From: Paramacrobiotus metropolitanus | Taxonomy: Eukaryota; Tardigrada; Eutardigrada; Parachela; Macrobiotidae | Assembly: GCF_019649055.1 (NCBI RefSeq) | Contig: NW_026570225.1 | Coordinates: 2,728,001 to 2,792,000 of the forward strand | Reading direction: 5' to 3' | DNA length: 64,000 bases | In this document: piece after piece, positions 35,891 to 49,724 of the stretch | Layout of the letters: each line of letters opens with the position of its first letter | Position numbering within the stretch: the first letter of the stretch is position 1 | The notes under the pieces: model-generated | What the model was told of the DNA's origin: nothing | Database searches by the model: none | Seen by the model: only the letters and a program-made list of their open reading frames with translations | Translations under genes and position numbers: made by a program

Positions 35891-38800
35891 GGAATACCGG
35901 CATCTGGAATTTTGTGCTCATAGATTCTAGGAATTCTACTACCATCTATCTGCCTTCTCGCAGTGGACACTGCAATGTGCTGCACAGCGTTAATGGTGCA
36001 GTACAATTGTACGTCCATTTATGCGAAGTCATACAATTGCCAAGAATGCCACCTGGTCAGTCGGATGTCTGTCAATGCGTGGTTGAACTTCGATGACCGT
36101 TCAAAATTAGAAACCACTGCCACTTATTTTTATTCAAACAGGATCTTATTATGCTCATTTAATTTTTGGCTAAAAGCCTAAAACTGTCTGTAGTATGTAT
36201 GATTAGAAATGCAAAAGAATTCGCTTGAAATTGACATTAAATTCGTGACTTGCTGTCCCGTTTTCCGAATGCCGAAGGAAATGACAGGTCTACACAAAAC
36301 ACTGCTTCCAATTTTGCACATCGGATTTCTGCCACTGCTTTCGAGGTCCACTAACTATTCCTCCGGCACATTCTCCTTGTTTAAATCACGTGTAAACCGC
36401 CAAACCCTGGCGTAATCTCACTTTAATGTGTAGCATGAGGCTCGCTTTTGTTTTCACAACAACTTGATTCTACTACACTGACAATAACTGAATTTGCCAT
36501 CTTTTGGTTATTGTTTAATATTAATTTAATTATAAAGTACTACCTTTTACTGCAGAAAAAACGTAAAATTTTCGGAGCTTCAACAAGAAAATATCTCCCA
36601 GATTTTACGGTGAACAATAATTATAATACCGGCAAAAATCGCAAAATGAGATACTGGAAAGCATAACATTAAATATGTGATTAGGTAACTGTAGAGACTC
36701 TATCAGCGAAAAGCCACTTTTTCTGTATGGCCTCAATCGTATCTCACATAGGCTTGTTTTGTAGAGAAAAAAATCTGAAATTTTTTAGTGTTTTTGAATA
36801 AATCGAAAGAAAAAGATTTCTATTCCAAAAAGCAGGAATGATGGGAATATACGTCCCACAATAGGGTCTACGAGGAACCGCATTTTTAGCCGTGCCAGCC
36901 CGAATATGAGCCGATCTCCACTGCATACTTAAAGCATAGGGCCAGCCACAGAAACTCGTGTGCGGTAGCCCTAATGTCTTAATCATCGTGACAGACGATT
37001 TTAGCTCATGTTCTGTGGCTTCCCAAAATTCTAAAAAGATGTAACAAGCTAGACAACTCAAAATTTTTGAAAGTATGTATCAAGTTTTATCAGTTTCAGC
37101 AAAGCAGACACGCTAAATGCAAGTTTATCAGTATGCCGTTTGCCAGGGAACCTGACGTACAAAACACCAGATTTCACAGTTCGCACTTATTTCAAGACCC
37201 GGAGTTTCCCGGGGAGATTTTCATCCCAAAACTGAATGAAATCGAAAGATGATGAAGTTTGCAAACTTGTGGATTTGGTAAAGTTGTGGTAAATCGTCCT
37301 ATTTCAAAAGATAAATGCAACCGAACAGCAACTTCTGTATAGTGCGACTGGGTCTACAACGTTTATAGTGGCTCAATGTAGTGGTACTCTGGATAAGCCA
37401 TACACCATTCGAAAGAGAATTAAATTCTCTTTCTGATTGGTGCATTTTAAAGTAAGACCAATCAGAAAGGCGTAGGGCAGGGCTACGACAAGCCGAGGCA
37501 TGGATTTTCTCGGTACGAAGCACGGGATTCGAGCCGAAATAGTGCATAGTGTGGTGTATATACCTACGCTGTCGTAGTCTCTAGGTAACTGCTCAACTAA
37601 CTACCAATTAATACGGTCCGTAATTAATTAAAACACATCCCTGGTCGTCTGTTAATCAGCTTTGCACCGTATTAGGCTTTTGCCCTTTTCAAAGAATCGA
37701 TTCGGAATAAATCAATAAAGAAACTGGAAGATAGCGCTTGCGCTTAACACACAACACAAACGAGAGCGCCTGACGCCGAACAGTGCGGTTACATGTCCAA
37801 CTGCACCCACGCACAGTCCGCAATCAGCACAGACGGCGCAGGCGTTTCACTCGCATGTTGTCGATAAGATAATATGGAACAGCCAGAAATGGCTGCAAGC
37901 CTGCAACCTGCATGGAAAACCATAAAATGATTGAACAATCCGTCTTAACGCACTCAAATAAATCCGACATCAACACAAAAATCAGGGCGTATATCTTGAG
38001 AATCTATAAACAAACTTTTGAAAACCAAAAACAGATTATCACTCACCTGTCGAAAAATTTGCGGGTCTCCGGACAGCTTTTTCCAGTATCTTTCGTTTAT
38101 CTCGGTTAATTTAATACTTGATGTTGTTTCAATTCCTTAACTGTATGTACACTGGGAATACTGCAACAAAATCTTTGGGCAAGAAAGTAATGACAAAACT
38201 GGCCGAACGTCAGAATGTCGAATTGTGCCGTTAAAGCTTCGTGACTTTAACAGTAGGAACGTAAACAACAGTTCGTCGAATATGATCACGTCACAAGAAG
38301 CAAGATGGCTGAAACATTCCATGCAGCTGTTGAGAACTGGTTCTACAAATCGGTAATACTGTACGGATAAAGCTGTAGTCCATCGATGCGTAGAAAAATT
38401 ACATTTCCAAAGACCTTTGCAGTTTGTACAGTGCGCACGTTGCCGCTGGCGTATGCTTTATTTCAGCTTGTGTGTCGTACCGTTGCCACAGAGCCAGGCA
38501 GACCAATCATCAAACCAACCAGAGAAGCTATTTCTAGAAATGGGTAACTGCCAGCCGCCCAGAGACATGAGCTGGGGGAGGGGTGAACGGCGTACTTACA
38601 TACTGTAGTAATCACCCATTCACGATCGATTTCTCATGCCAGCTAGACTAGGGCGTCTCCCTCAAACTTTGCGAAACATGGACGGAAAATCTGGATACGC
38701 TTTTTAGGAATCGAAGTTTGAATGCTTTTGTCCTGTATCTATAGTATTGTTAGTTGTTTCGATCGGCTTTCATCTTAAGTGCGTCATAAAGTTAGCAGTA

Positions 38801-39424
38801 ATAAATAAGTACTAGTATTATTAATGTAAATACTGTCCGCGGTCGAAGCTTCCAGCAAAGTTCAACTGAAATTTAACTGGTAAAGAGCTACCCATACGTA
38901 CAAATTTTTAATGCGAGCAGTTGTTCGATATACTGAAAGCTGCTCTACAAACAACGAAACAATAATTTTTATTTGAGTATGCCGCAAACAGTACTACAGC
39001 GAGCGTATTGTATTACTTAATAACATCAATACGAGTATGTACTTATTTCGGTCATGTACTGCAGTTTAAGTGTAAAAAAATCGGTTGTGTTAATTTGGAG
39101 TACTTCACAGAATATTCTTGTATTACGGAAGATTCGCGGAAGATGTTTAAATTTTCATATACGTTCATATTACTGTATTTCATTTATGTGTCGAGCTAGT
39201 TGAAAAGATTCTGGTTTCGAAAACTCCCAAAACGCAAAAGTTACGAAAGCACAACGTAACTAGGTGTACAAGTATACTAACGATAAGTTCTTAGCAAGAA
39301 AGAACACCTTTATTCATCAGAAATCGCCTATTCCCGATTTCAAGGCTGTCCGTGACTAAAACTGCCTTTACACAAAAATGTTATAAGAAAAGCAAAGAAA
39401 CATGATAGCAAAAGAAAATAAAAA
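35891..39424. other. Gene-poor stretch between the retrotransposon and PSMC3
   Basis: No supported gene in 3.5 kb. Short open frames at 36209-36415 (ending FSLFKSRVNRQTLA) and 36744-37061 (minus) show no family I recognise. An ATG at 38305 begins a short frame MAETFHAAVENWFYKS ending at a possible donor gtaata, but no following exon was found. Overlapping inverted repeats lie at 37411-37469. Confidence 0.4.
37411..37469. repeat. Two overlapping inverted repeats
   Basis: A near-perfect palindrome of 23 nt (37411-37433, GAAAGAGAA...TTCTCTTTC) overlaps the left arm of a 13-bp perfect inverted repeat (CTTTCTGATTGGT at 37429-37441 with ACCAATCAGAAAG at 37457-37469). The shared CTTTC can pair with only one partner at a time. 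Confidence 0.75.
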
Positions 39425-41398
<1,974 letters not shown>

Positions 41399-41921
41399 TT
41401 TTCAATAACTTCAGAACCGTCCCTGATACAATAGCACGCTGCAGACTGACTAATCAAATCGAATTCCTGTCTTCCTGGCAATAACTCTGTACGTTTCAGA
41501 TATCGTAATATTCGATAGATTGAAAATTGTTAAAGCAAGTCAAAACTGGTAGGATCTGCAGGACTTAGTCCCAAAGTCGCAACACAACAAAACCTGCAAG
41601 CTGCAAAATCTGGCCAAGACGCAAGTCTGGCAAGAGGATGATTAGACAAAAATCGGAACTGATGCTAGGGTGCGTGACACATTTGCCGTCACGGGCGGGT
41701 ACAATGGAGTAGCCTGCTGTAGGATGTGTATTGTGTAGGTGCATAATTTCAGCTTTTAGGACTCCTTTTCTACTTACCACTCTTGAGTCTTACCATGGGT
41801 GAAAAACGTTTCCCACTTCCCAGTTTCCTTTGTTAGTACGAGTACTTTACTCATGTTTACAGTTTACGCTTAATTTCTTTGTGGGTGTTATGGCTTTTTG
41901 TGTTTATCTATCGATTTCGTA
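41399..41921. promoter_or_regulatory. Divergent PSMC3/SLX1 promoter region
   Basis: Only 523 bp separate the start codons of the two divergently transcribed genes, so both promoters and 5' UTRs must fit here. No TATA box or specific operator was assigned. Confidence 0.55.
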
Positions 41922-44090
41922 ATGGAGCGCATAGTTGAGAACTTTCATGGTTGCTATTTGCTTCGTTCGGAATCCACGAATCGTTATTTTAGAGGTCGAA
42001 CGTATATCGGTAAGGGTGAAGACAGAGTGCGATCGTGCATGAATTGGTTGAGTCACTACAGTAGTGAGTAGTGAGATCATTTTAATTTTATTGCAAAAGA
42101 CAAATTGTGACATTTCTGTTCCGTTGTAGGATATACCGTCGATCCGAACCGTCGTCAAGTGCAGCACAATAAGGGACGCAAACATGGAGGAGCTGTCAGA
42201 ACTGCTCGGAGAGGCCCATGGTACAGCTTCTATCCGAACTTAATTTGCGCTCCTTTTATGATAAAAGTTTTATCGTAAATTTTCCCGTAGAATTGAGTTT
42301 TACGGGAGGAAAATTGAGGAAATTAGTCGTATTAACTTTATGTGGTGGTGTTCTTCTAGGACGGTTGTAGTTATCGTGTACGGTTTCATGACGAACATTA
42401 CTGCGCTGCAGTTTGAATGGGCCTGGCAGCATCCGGAAGAGTCTCGCCGACTGCGCCATGTCACCAAGAAAAAAGCTCGCGAAACTGCGTGCGTACTGAG
42501 AATGGGAAATATTCAGTTGTACTGTCGTTTTAATATTCGCGTCCACTTCAAGCATTTTGCAGATTAGCCTATCGGATTCGTATAATGATGGAAATGCTCT
42601 GTGTGGAGCCATGGAACAGACTTCCGCTCACTGTGCAGTGGTTGCGATCGGTTAGGCCGTACTTCACAACTTGTAGGGCTTAAAACTAATTTAACTTACT
42701 GGTTAGCTGACTGTGATGCAGTGTGCTACCTACTTCAATTTATGAATTTTAAATTTATTTTCAAGCGTGCTTGCACCGTTGACGACGGCAGTTGGCACGT
42801 AGGTTCGACGTAGCGTACATATCGTAAAGCTGACTTATCGTCAGTCGCACTAGAAGTACTGTTGAAACCGTGTGTTGATTATTGTTAAGAACGTTAAATT
42901 CATGATTCGGTTGTGACATTGGAGTGTGACCTCTTTCAGGACCTTCAAGTGGACTTCCCGTCTCATCTTCAGCCTCCTGACCACATTGGTATCCTAAGTG
43001 GAACCGTCAGAGCCAAAAAAATTACTCCGAACGGCTTTTGCGATCTCCCAGTGGAAGAAAATGTTGAAATATCGGACCACGACTCCAGTTCTGCTTTGTG
43101 CGGCATTTGCAGTTGGCCTTTTGAGGTAGCCTTTCGGTACAGCACGATATCAAAACCATTAGCTTTAACTATTTAAGTTTATGTTGGTTCGATGGTGTTT
43201 GCACTTCACAGGGACCGGATGTGAGAGTCGCAGATGTGCCTGGAATACTAGTAGTCGTCAAAGCTGGAACAACGGTACGGATGTCGTTGCTAGTTCTCGC
43301 TGTTAATAAATGTAGCTTTTAAACTGAAAACGGTGAGAGGCAAATAGATGTTTGGCTTCCAACGGTTATTAGCGTAACAGCACAACAGGTATGCATAAAT
43401 AAATCATGGCGTTACTATAATACGTAAACGCAATATGAGTACGAAAGTAATTGTTTTTAATATAATATATTGAATGTTAAATTTTTTGATATTTTATACT
43501 GGTGACCAGAGTTTCAGATGTTTTTTACTGGTGAGTGGTGAGCAGTGAAAACTGAGTGAGTATTATGCATACTTCTAGTGCAGAAACGTGCACTGATACA
43601 GAAGTGAGTGAAAGGTAGTTAAATAGTTACTGCAGTGTAACGCCTGTACGGACTTGAAGGTGACGAAAGGTAGTACGTGTAGAAGTGGAGTGTTCAACTC
43701 TTGTGTTCTACAGGAATCGCACACTGTAACCTGTTTGTTACCATCCTGTGGCAAGAGATTTCATCTGATCTGTCTGTCGCAAATCTTCCTCAAAGAAGAT
43801 CCAGGATATCTTGTGCCGTTGCGAGGGAAATGTCCAGCGTGCAGTACGAGATTACTTTGGGCAGATCTCATTCGTTTCAAAAGGGGATTTTATCGAGACT
43901 GCGTTCTTGAACCAGAGGTAAAAATATTGTGGCCTCTGCGACGGATTAGGGTCTCATGATTGTTTCCGGTTTGTCATCTCTGGCGATATCATTTTTTGTT
44001 CGGGCGATGTCTGATACTGATTTATTGCAGGGAGAGCAGAATCTCTTGAGCGAAATTAACGACACCGCACACAACGAAGATGATGAGTAA
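41922..44090 (+). CDS. SLX1: SLX1 structure-specific endonuclease subunit
   Basis: SLX1 with SLX4 cleaves branched DNA such as Holliday junctions and 5' flaps. Seven exons close in phase: 41922-42009, 42130-42220, 42360-42488, 42563-42650, 42940-43125, 43714-43917 and 44031-44090 (281 aa, human 275). The GIY-YIG nuclease shows [32 protein letters not shown] and the metal-binding glutamate in QFEWAWQHP. The linker keeps [13 protein letters not shown]. The C-terminal RING-like zinc domain has [28 protein letters not shown] and [16 protein letters not shown], its first cysteine pair encoded before a 588-bp intron. The tail is acidic. Short degenerate ATGTGCGGA repeats follow the stop at 44091-44160. 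Confidence 0.95.
43126..43713 (+). other. SLX1 intron 5
   Basis: This 588-bp intron splits the zinc-binding domain in phase. A frame at 43212-43320 following an AG is open but does not match SLX1 and is not needed. No other feature recognised. Confidence 0.55.
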
Positions 44091-44789
44091 ATGTGCGGAT
44101 GACTAAATGTGGTGAAGAGTGAACGTGATGATGTGTGATTGGCTAAATGTGCGGAAATCAAAATGGTCTTTCAAATTTCCCTTCGTGCTGATGTGATGAA
44201 TGGGGTTTTGCGAATACGCCTTGAGTTTTGCAACTTATGACATGTAATACTTTTACGATTACAGTACATATATATATCTGGATTTATAACTCGTAGTGAT
44301 TCTGGATAGTTAAGTTTATCTTGACATTGGTTTTCGAATCACGCCTGAAAAGCGTTCAAATGGAGGTGCATTGCGAAGTCCACAACTGAATAATACCATA
44401 ATTACTTTCGATGGTGTGCAACAGTTTATTTCAAATTATGAACAAATAAAAGTTTTGTCTACTACTCATAATATGTTTAGTGTCGCTGACACCTGATAGC
44501 ACGAACTGGCAGAACGGAGGCGGCATTACTTACACCTATCTGTTCAAAGTTCTAAAGTCACACTTTTTAAAATTCTTGGTATCGAAATTCCGCAAGCATA
44601 ATTAGTGATAGTGGACGCCAAACTGGTTAAAACAGGAAGTACATGGATCAAGAGTATCCATACCGGTTATCAGTTCTGAAGATGCATAGATCCACAATCC
44701 ACACCAAAATTATTGTACACACTCATAGCAGTGCAATAATAAGTAAATCAGAGCGCATGTCGAAACATTTCGCCACTTAAAATTGCTGA
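44091..44789. other. Convergent intergenic region between SLX1 and UQCR10
   Basis: The 3' ends of SLX1 (+) and UQCR10 (-) face each other. Short ATGTGCGG-like repeats lie at 44090-44160. No gene recognised. Confidence 0.5.
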
Positions 44790-45755
44790 CTATTCTGATT
44801 CTTCAGGCGCCTCTTCTTCTTCGACCGCAGGTGTCTTGCCTTCATAATTATGTCTTATGTCTTTCCACAGTTTCTAAAATCAAAGAAAACCTGCGCATGT
44901 ATGGTGATTAAAGGAATTTCGGTACGTCGCAAATCCTTCATATGAGGTCATATATCAATATACTAAAGAATATCTTTCATATACTATGAAAGATTTATAT
45001 GAAAGATTTATGACAGCCAAAATAAAGCAGTAAGCCAGTAACAATGAACTTTTTTTATCTGCCGATATACGGTCCGTTTTCACCGCTCATTAAGTCGTTT
45101 ACCGCAAGCTGCAATTTTCCAGATACTGTAAAATTTTAAAAAAAACTTAAAATAACCAACTACACTAGCATTAACGGGAACTCTAAAACTTATGGCGAGT
45201 TTCTTTTTGTAATTTACAGTAATTATCCCTTTTCAAAAAACCGACCCTGCATGAAATTTTTAAGCACAAATAGCAAATCGTTTTGAACAAACCACACCAA
45301 GTCACTTATAATTAATTTTTAAACGAAAATAAAGCAAAAAACTGTATGAGCACATTTCTCGCATACAGACGCAGCCTTATGCGGTTACTCACGCCTTTGT
45401 TCCATCGCTCAAATATTTCATTTCCCGTCTTATCAAAAGCTCGTTCGAAGAAGAATGCACCAAGTGCAATGGCCAGCACAAATGTTGATGTACGGCGAAA
45501 CACATTCCTGTATATCAAATCCCCGGTTCCTTTAAACCGATCCCGTATGTTCGAAGATATATTGTAGACTTTCTGAAAAGAGAACCATTACGATTATTAA
45601 AGAAGATCTGACGGCAGTAAGTGGACTCTCACTATTACCGATATTCATTCATTTGCAACAAAAAACAACACTTTCACGCGGAGATCAATCCGTTCAGTTT
45701 CTCAGCTGATTCTTACACGCACCTGTCCCGGTTTTCCTTGCAGAATATCAGTCAT
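44790..45755 (-). CDS. UQCR10: Cytochrome bc1 complex subunit 9 (UQCR10)
   Basis: A small single-pass subunit of mitochondrial complex III. Three exons close in phase: 45755-45723 (MTDILQGKPGQ), 45572-45393 and 44873-44790 (98 aa). Exon 2 contains the diagnostic FRRTSTFVLAIALGAFFFER followed by AFD, and exon 3 begins KLWKDIRHNYEGK. Compared with the human protein (63 aa) it has an N-terminal extension and an acidic C-terminal tail (VEEEEAPEESE) that I do not know from other animals. The first exon is only 11 codons and is the least certain part, though phase and donor (CAG|gtgcgt) fit. Confidence 0.9.
44972..45010. repeat. Hairpin and overlapping 13-nt tandem repeat in a UQCR10 intron
   Basis: ATCTTTCATA (44972-44981) pairs perfectly with TATGAAAGAT (44985-44994) around a 3-nt loop. 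The right arm is also the start of two adjacent TATGAAAGATTTA units (44985-45010). Confidence 0.7.
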
Positions 45756-46331
45756 TTTATGCCGAATTCCAAGAACGGTGTTTTGTTAACACAGCGTGGC
45801 GAAAAACACGGAAAAACTTCTTTCTCCACCAAACTATGCAAACTTATATTCGTGAAAAAGTTAAAAGTAAGAATTTATTATTTGCTGTATGTGATAATGT
45901 GAACTCGATCGACTGGTTCACCCCCTGATTTTTAAAGTGACTTTTTTGCCATCCCTTTCTGCACTGTTCCCGCGATGACGCGCAGAACCAGGAACTGCAG
46001 TGTATGCGCTAGTGTGAACCAAAGTCAAACGGCAAGCTGTGAAAAGTAGTATTTCCCTGTATTCTTTCCAAAAAGCTTTTTCGGTCTGTTGTGTTCTTGC
46101 CGATTTGAGCATCGAGATTTCGACAGCTGCGGCAAACGATTTCTAGAGCGAAGTTTTTGAAGCGGAATTGAATTTCCAAATTTTGCCCGAAACATGTGTC
46201 AAATATTATCGTGAATCTTTTCCTGATGGCTTTCGCAATCGGTTAGTGGTACTTGGAATGCTCTGCTAGATCACTTGGGAATTGATCGTTGGCTACGTTT
46301 TTGTTTCCTCTTTAAATTTGCTCACCGTGAA
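45756..46331. promoter_or_regulatory. Divergent UQCR10/OGFOD1 promoter region
   Basis: The region of 576 bp lies between the two divergent start codons. No core promoter motif was assigned. Confidence 0.5.
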
Positions 46332-48999
46332 ATGGACCGCATTAAGCAAGAGGAAGCAGTAGTAACTAACCCGAAACCAGTTAAACGCGAAGTGGACGAT
46401 GCTAGTATTGATTTGCCTGGACGTTCACAATCATGCAATGGTCTCCATAGTTCGAGCTCTGCCAAGCGCATTAAAAGCGAAAACACTGTTATACAAGCGT
46501 CGGACCAGCTTGCTATAAATCCTGCATACTGCACCTCGGATTTTCAGAATGCCGTGTGCTCATTGCTGAAACTGTTTGCAACAGGTTAGAGACACTGGTA
46601 GGCACTGCTCAAAGCTTTCAGTTTTTTTTATCTTTTGTTCTTTGCTTTTTCAGTATTTTGCTTGCAACTTTTATTTTTTTGGCAGCTAATGCAAATTTAG
46701 ACGCCACCGGAGCGGAACATGCTGCACTTTTGAAAAACATGGTCTTTCGTCGACCGTTCAGCCACATGATTTTTCCGAACTTTTTTACGGCCAACCAAGC
46801 AATCGAACAGGTGGAAAATGAACTTCTTTCACAGAAATTTCAGGCGATACACAAAGATCTGTTCCAGCTGTCGCAGGTATGCTTTACCGATTACAAAAAA
46901 TTGCTTGGAATTAGAAATTGCGCTTTGCAGACGAAAGAGCTCAGATCTGTTCCTGAATTTGCCATGCTGTGCAGAACTTTGGAAAACGAAGTGCATGACT
47001 GGGTATCGGCAATAACAGGTGTCCCGTTGAGCGACGAAGTGGATGTTCGCGGCGCTATGTACCGTTACACAGGTACAATGAGTTATTTTGTGGATAAAAA
47101 ATTGTTTTCCTTGATATCGAAGTGTTATAGACCGACTGATGTGTCACGACGACAAACTGACCACGCGGAAAGTGGCTTATGTTTATTACTTGACGGATGC
47201 AGAGGATTGGGATGTCGCTGATGGAGGCACACTGGATCTCTTTGACAGTCTTTGTACGAAGAAGAGAAGATCTCCTTAGATACGCCGGGCATACAAAGAA
47301 AAATATGTTGTAGGTGTTGACCTCGTTATGGTGCCTGGAGAGATTGTTAAACGCATTCCGCCGAAGCGGAATTCCCTCGTGTTGTTTCTCGTGCGCGATG
47401 ATTCATTTCATCAGGTTTGTTGCGCTTGTTAACTACTGCAGTTGCCAAAATTTAAGGAATTACTTTGGTTAAATCTATTGCTTCATTTCGTTTCAGGTGA
47501 GTGAAATCGTTAATCCCCGGAAATCTCGCCTCTCCATAACTGGATGGTTTCATTCCCCGCAATCAGCGGCAGCGATTGTTGAATACCAAACCATGCCAGC
47601 TTCCGGTTCTATGGAATTCACTGAGGTCAGCCGCGTCGGTAATAGGTATGCTGGGAATGTAGAGCTCTGGTGAATTTGTTTGTTTTTAGGCTGATCAGAA
47701 CAACGCGCGAATATGTAAACTGGCTCGCCAAGACGACAGGCAGTCGGAAATATGGAAAGCTAAATGTCGGGAGACATTTCTCAAGCAACAACGCCTTAAT
47801 ATCCCGGAAATTCTGGATGTAGGTCATGAAAAAAATTGTCTGTTATAAGCCAGTTCCATTGCACCTGTAATCCACAAGTGTAATTACTTGTATGTGACCA
47901 GCTGGCATTTTACCGTACGTTGGTTAGCGAGCTGAGGGAAAAAGATCACCTTATTCCATGGATGACTCCATCTAATCGTAATCAGGCCGGGTTGGTGATA
48001 ATTGTTGCAGACCTTTGTACTGTTGTATTCTTATTTTGTTCTGATTTTCTGCATTTTTTTATCGATATTTAGACATTATCGATATTTTGATCTCCGGCAG
48101 CGTTTTGTAAAAGATTTTAAATGTCTTGATCTGCTGGTGGACACGATACTGACTGACCAGTTCCTCCAGTCAGTCAGTGATATTACTGCCATTAATATGG
48201 GATCGATTATTAGTGGACCTCCAGATCAAAGTAAAAAACCGGAAGAGAATGCCAAGGAGAACAAGCCCTTCGCTACCGCTGTTCCTGGATCCAGTAGTGA
48301 TCCTTCTGGAGAAGATAGTTCCGATACCACATGTTAGTGTGTAATTTCTAAATTAATTCGGTATTTCTTCGTAATTGGCAGCTTTTGTTTTCTTAGGGTT
48401 TCTTAGAACTGTTCAGTTTCGGTTGGAGCGATTTGCTCATCAGGATTATACCCTAAAGAATTACGATGCTGTTCAGCAGGGGGCAGTGCTCGATTTGTTC
48501 TTATTCTTTGATTGTGATCGTCTGGACAAAGATTGTGGTGGAACGATTGTATATGTTGATATGGATAACGACGACGATTGTTTACCGGCAAGTGCAGGCG
48601 TTGTTGTTTGTTGGTGGATTGGTAGTATTATTCGCAATTTTATCGATGCCTTAATTTGCGTAAATTTTCGTTTTTTAGCTGACGAAGTTTAGTCCAGTAA
48701 GTAATACGCTACAAATGGTTCGTCGCGAGGATTCTGTTGTTTTCTACACGGACTACGTTAATCATCGATGGGCCAGACGAGCGGATGGACGGCCGTTTTA
48801 CCGGCTTTGGATGTCTGTATCGGCGTTACCCAGTCCACCAGGCAGCAGTACTTCCGGTAGCGAGCATGATGTTGACAGCGACGAAGATGAATCTGCTGAG
48901 GATGACGACGACGACGAGAACTTTGATTTAGATGAAGACAATCAAGATGCGATACCACCAACCGTGTCAGGTAGTTCGGAAGATGAGTTGGAAGAGTAG
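46332..48999 (+). CDS. OGFOD1: Prolyl hydroxylase OGFOD1 (Tpa1 family)
   Basis: A 2-oxoglutarate and Fe(II) dioxygenase; its orthologue hydroxylates a proline of ribosomal protein uS12. Eleven exons close in phase: 46332-46584, 46686-46876, 46931-47072, 47131-47253, 47314-47414, 47497-47625, 47690-47818, 47902-47990, 48073-48332, 48397-48587 and 48679-48999 (642 aa). The catalytic domain shows FSHMIFPNFF, the iron ligands in CHDDKLT and SFHQVSE, VAYVYYLTD, GGTLDLF, and the oxoglutarate-binding arginine in RLSITGWFH. The C-terminal Tpa1 domain shows AHQDYTL and LDLFLFFDCD. The N-terminus has basic, nuclear-signal-like patches (KPVKREV, SAKRIKSE). The last exon ends in a long Asp/Glu-rich tail absent from the human protein. 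The last intron has a GC donor. Confidence 0.93.
48588..48678 (+). other. GC-AG intron of OGFOD1
   Basis: The exon ends TTTACCG and the intron begins GCAAGT, ending TTTTTTAG. Only this donor gives phase 0 into the conserved last exon (LTKFSPVSNTLQMV); nearby GT dinucleotides shift the frame or add foreign codons. This is the second GC-AG intron in the window. Confidence 0.65.
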
Positions 49000-49724
49000 A
49001 AACTCGAGACAACGTTCACGTTTGCCCCACTGGCTTACTACTGTGAGTCCGATTGTTAAGTACTTTCACACCCGTTTTTATTGTTACGGTTGAGACAGAC
49101 TGTATTTTTTGAATCCGCACAGCTTGTTTGCTGTGCATCCACCTGCTGTCCTCGCCTTGCGTCCATGTAAGCACTAAGCAGAGCTTAAAACTAAAGTGTT
49201 TTGAAGATAAGATTCCGAACAAAAATATACACACAAATGTCTTCTTACGTTAATGAAATAGTTACGGCATTTTTGTGATCGTGTGCAGTTACTCGCATGT
49301 CAGTCTCTACGAAGTGCTTGTACAAAAGTCTGCAAGACAAACTGACAATTAAAGGCACATCATACAGCTGAAATTTCTCCTGTACTATACATTACTGTAA
49401 TCGCAAAACCTGGATTATCTGTTTCTTGTGATGCGGTTCTTTTTGCAAAATGACTGGTAACGGCCCGATCGTGATGCTTTTAGATACTGATTGGCTTGGT
49501 TTAAGAATATCGTTATGTTAGATTAAAATGTCACTATCATAAAATACCGAAACTTGAAAAAAGATACAGTAACCGAATTCGTCAACAGTACTTAACTAAT
49601 AACATTCTTTGGGAGTGTGCAAAGTTGCAACTGCCACACAACAGCCATAAAAACCACACCGAGAAAGCATAAAATATCACATCCGAATTTTTGACTAACC
49701 ACTTAACAAATGTCCATATTCACA
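49000..49724. other. Convergent intergenic region between OGFOD1 and the ZIP gene
   Basis: It contains the facing 3' ends of the two genes. No coding exon or repeat recognised. Confidence 0.45.

Noticed and set aside
38305-38352. Possible first exon MAETFHAAVENWFYKS followed by gtaata
   Set aside because: No downstream exon in phase was found before the PSMC3 3' end.
41904-42185. Minus-strand 93-codon ORF over SLX1 exons 1-2
   Set aside because: It is a shadow of the GIY-YIG exons, which have the conserved motifs and good splice sites.
47626-47640. Alternative OGFOD1 donor at 47639
   Set aside because: It would produce a stop codon at the next exon; the donor at 47626 keeps phase and conserved sequence.
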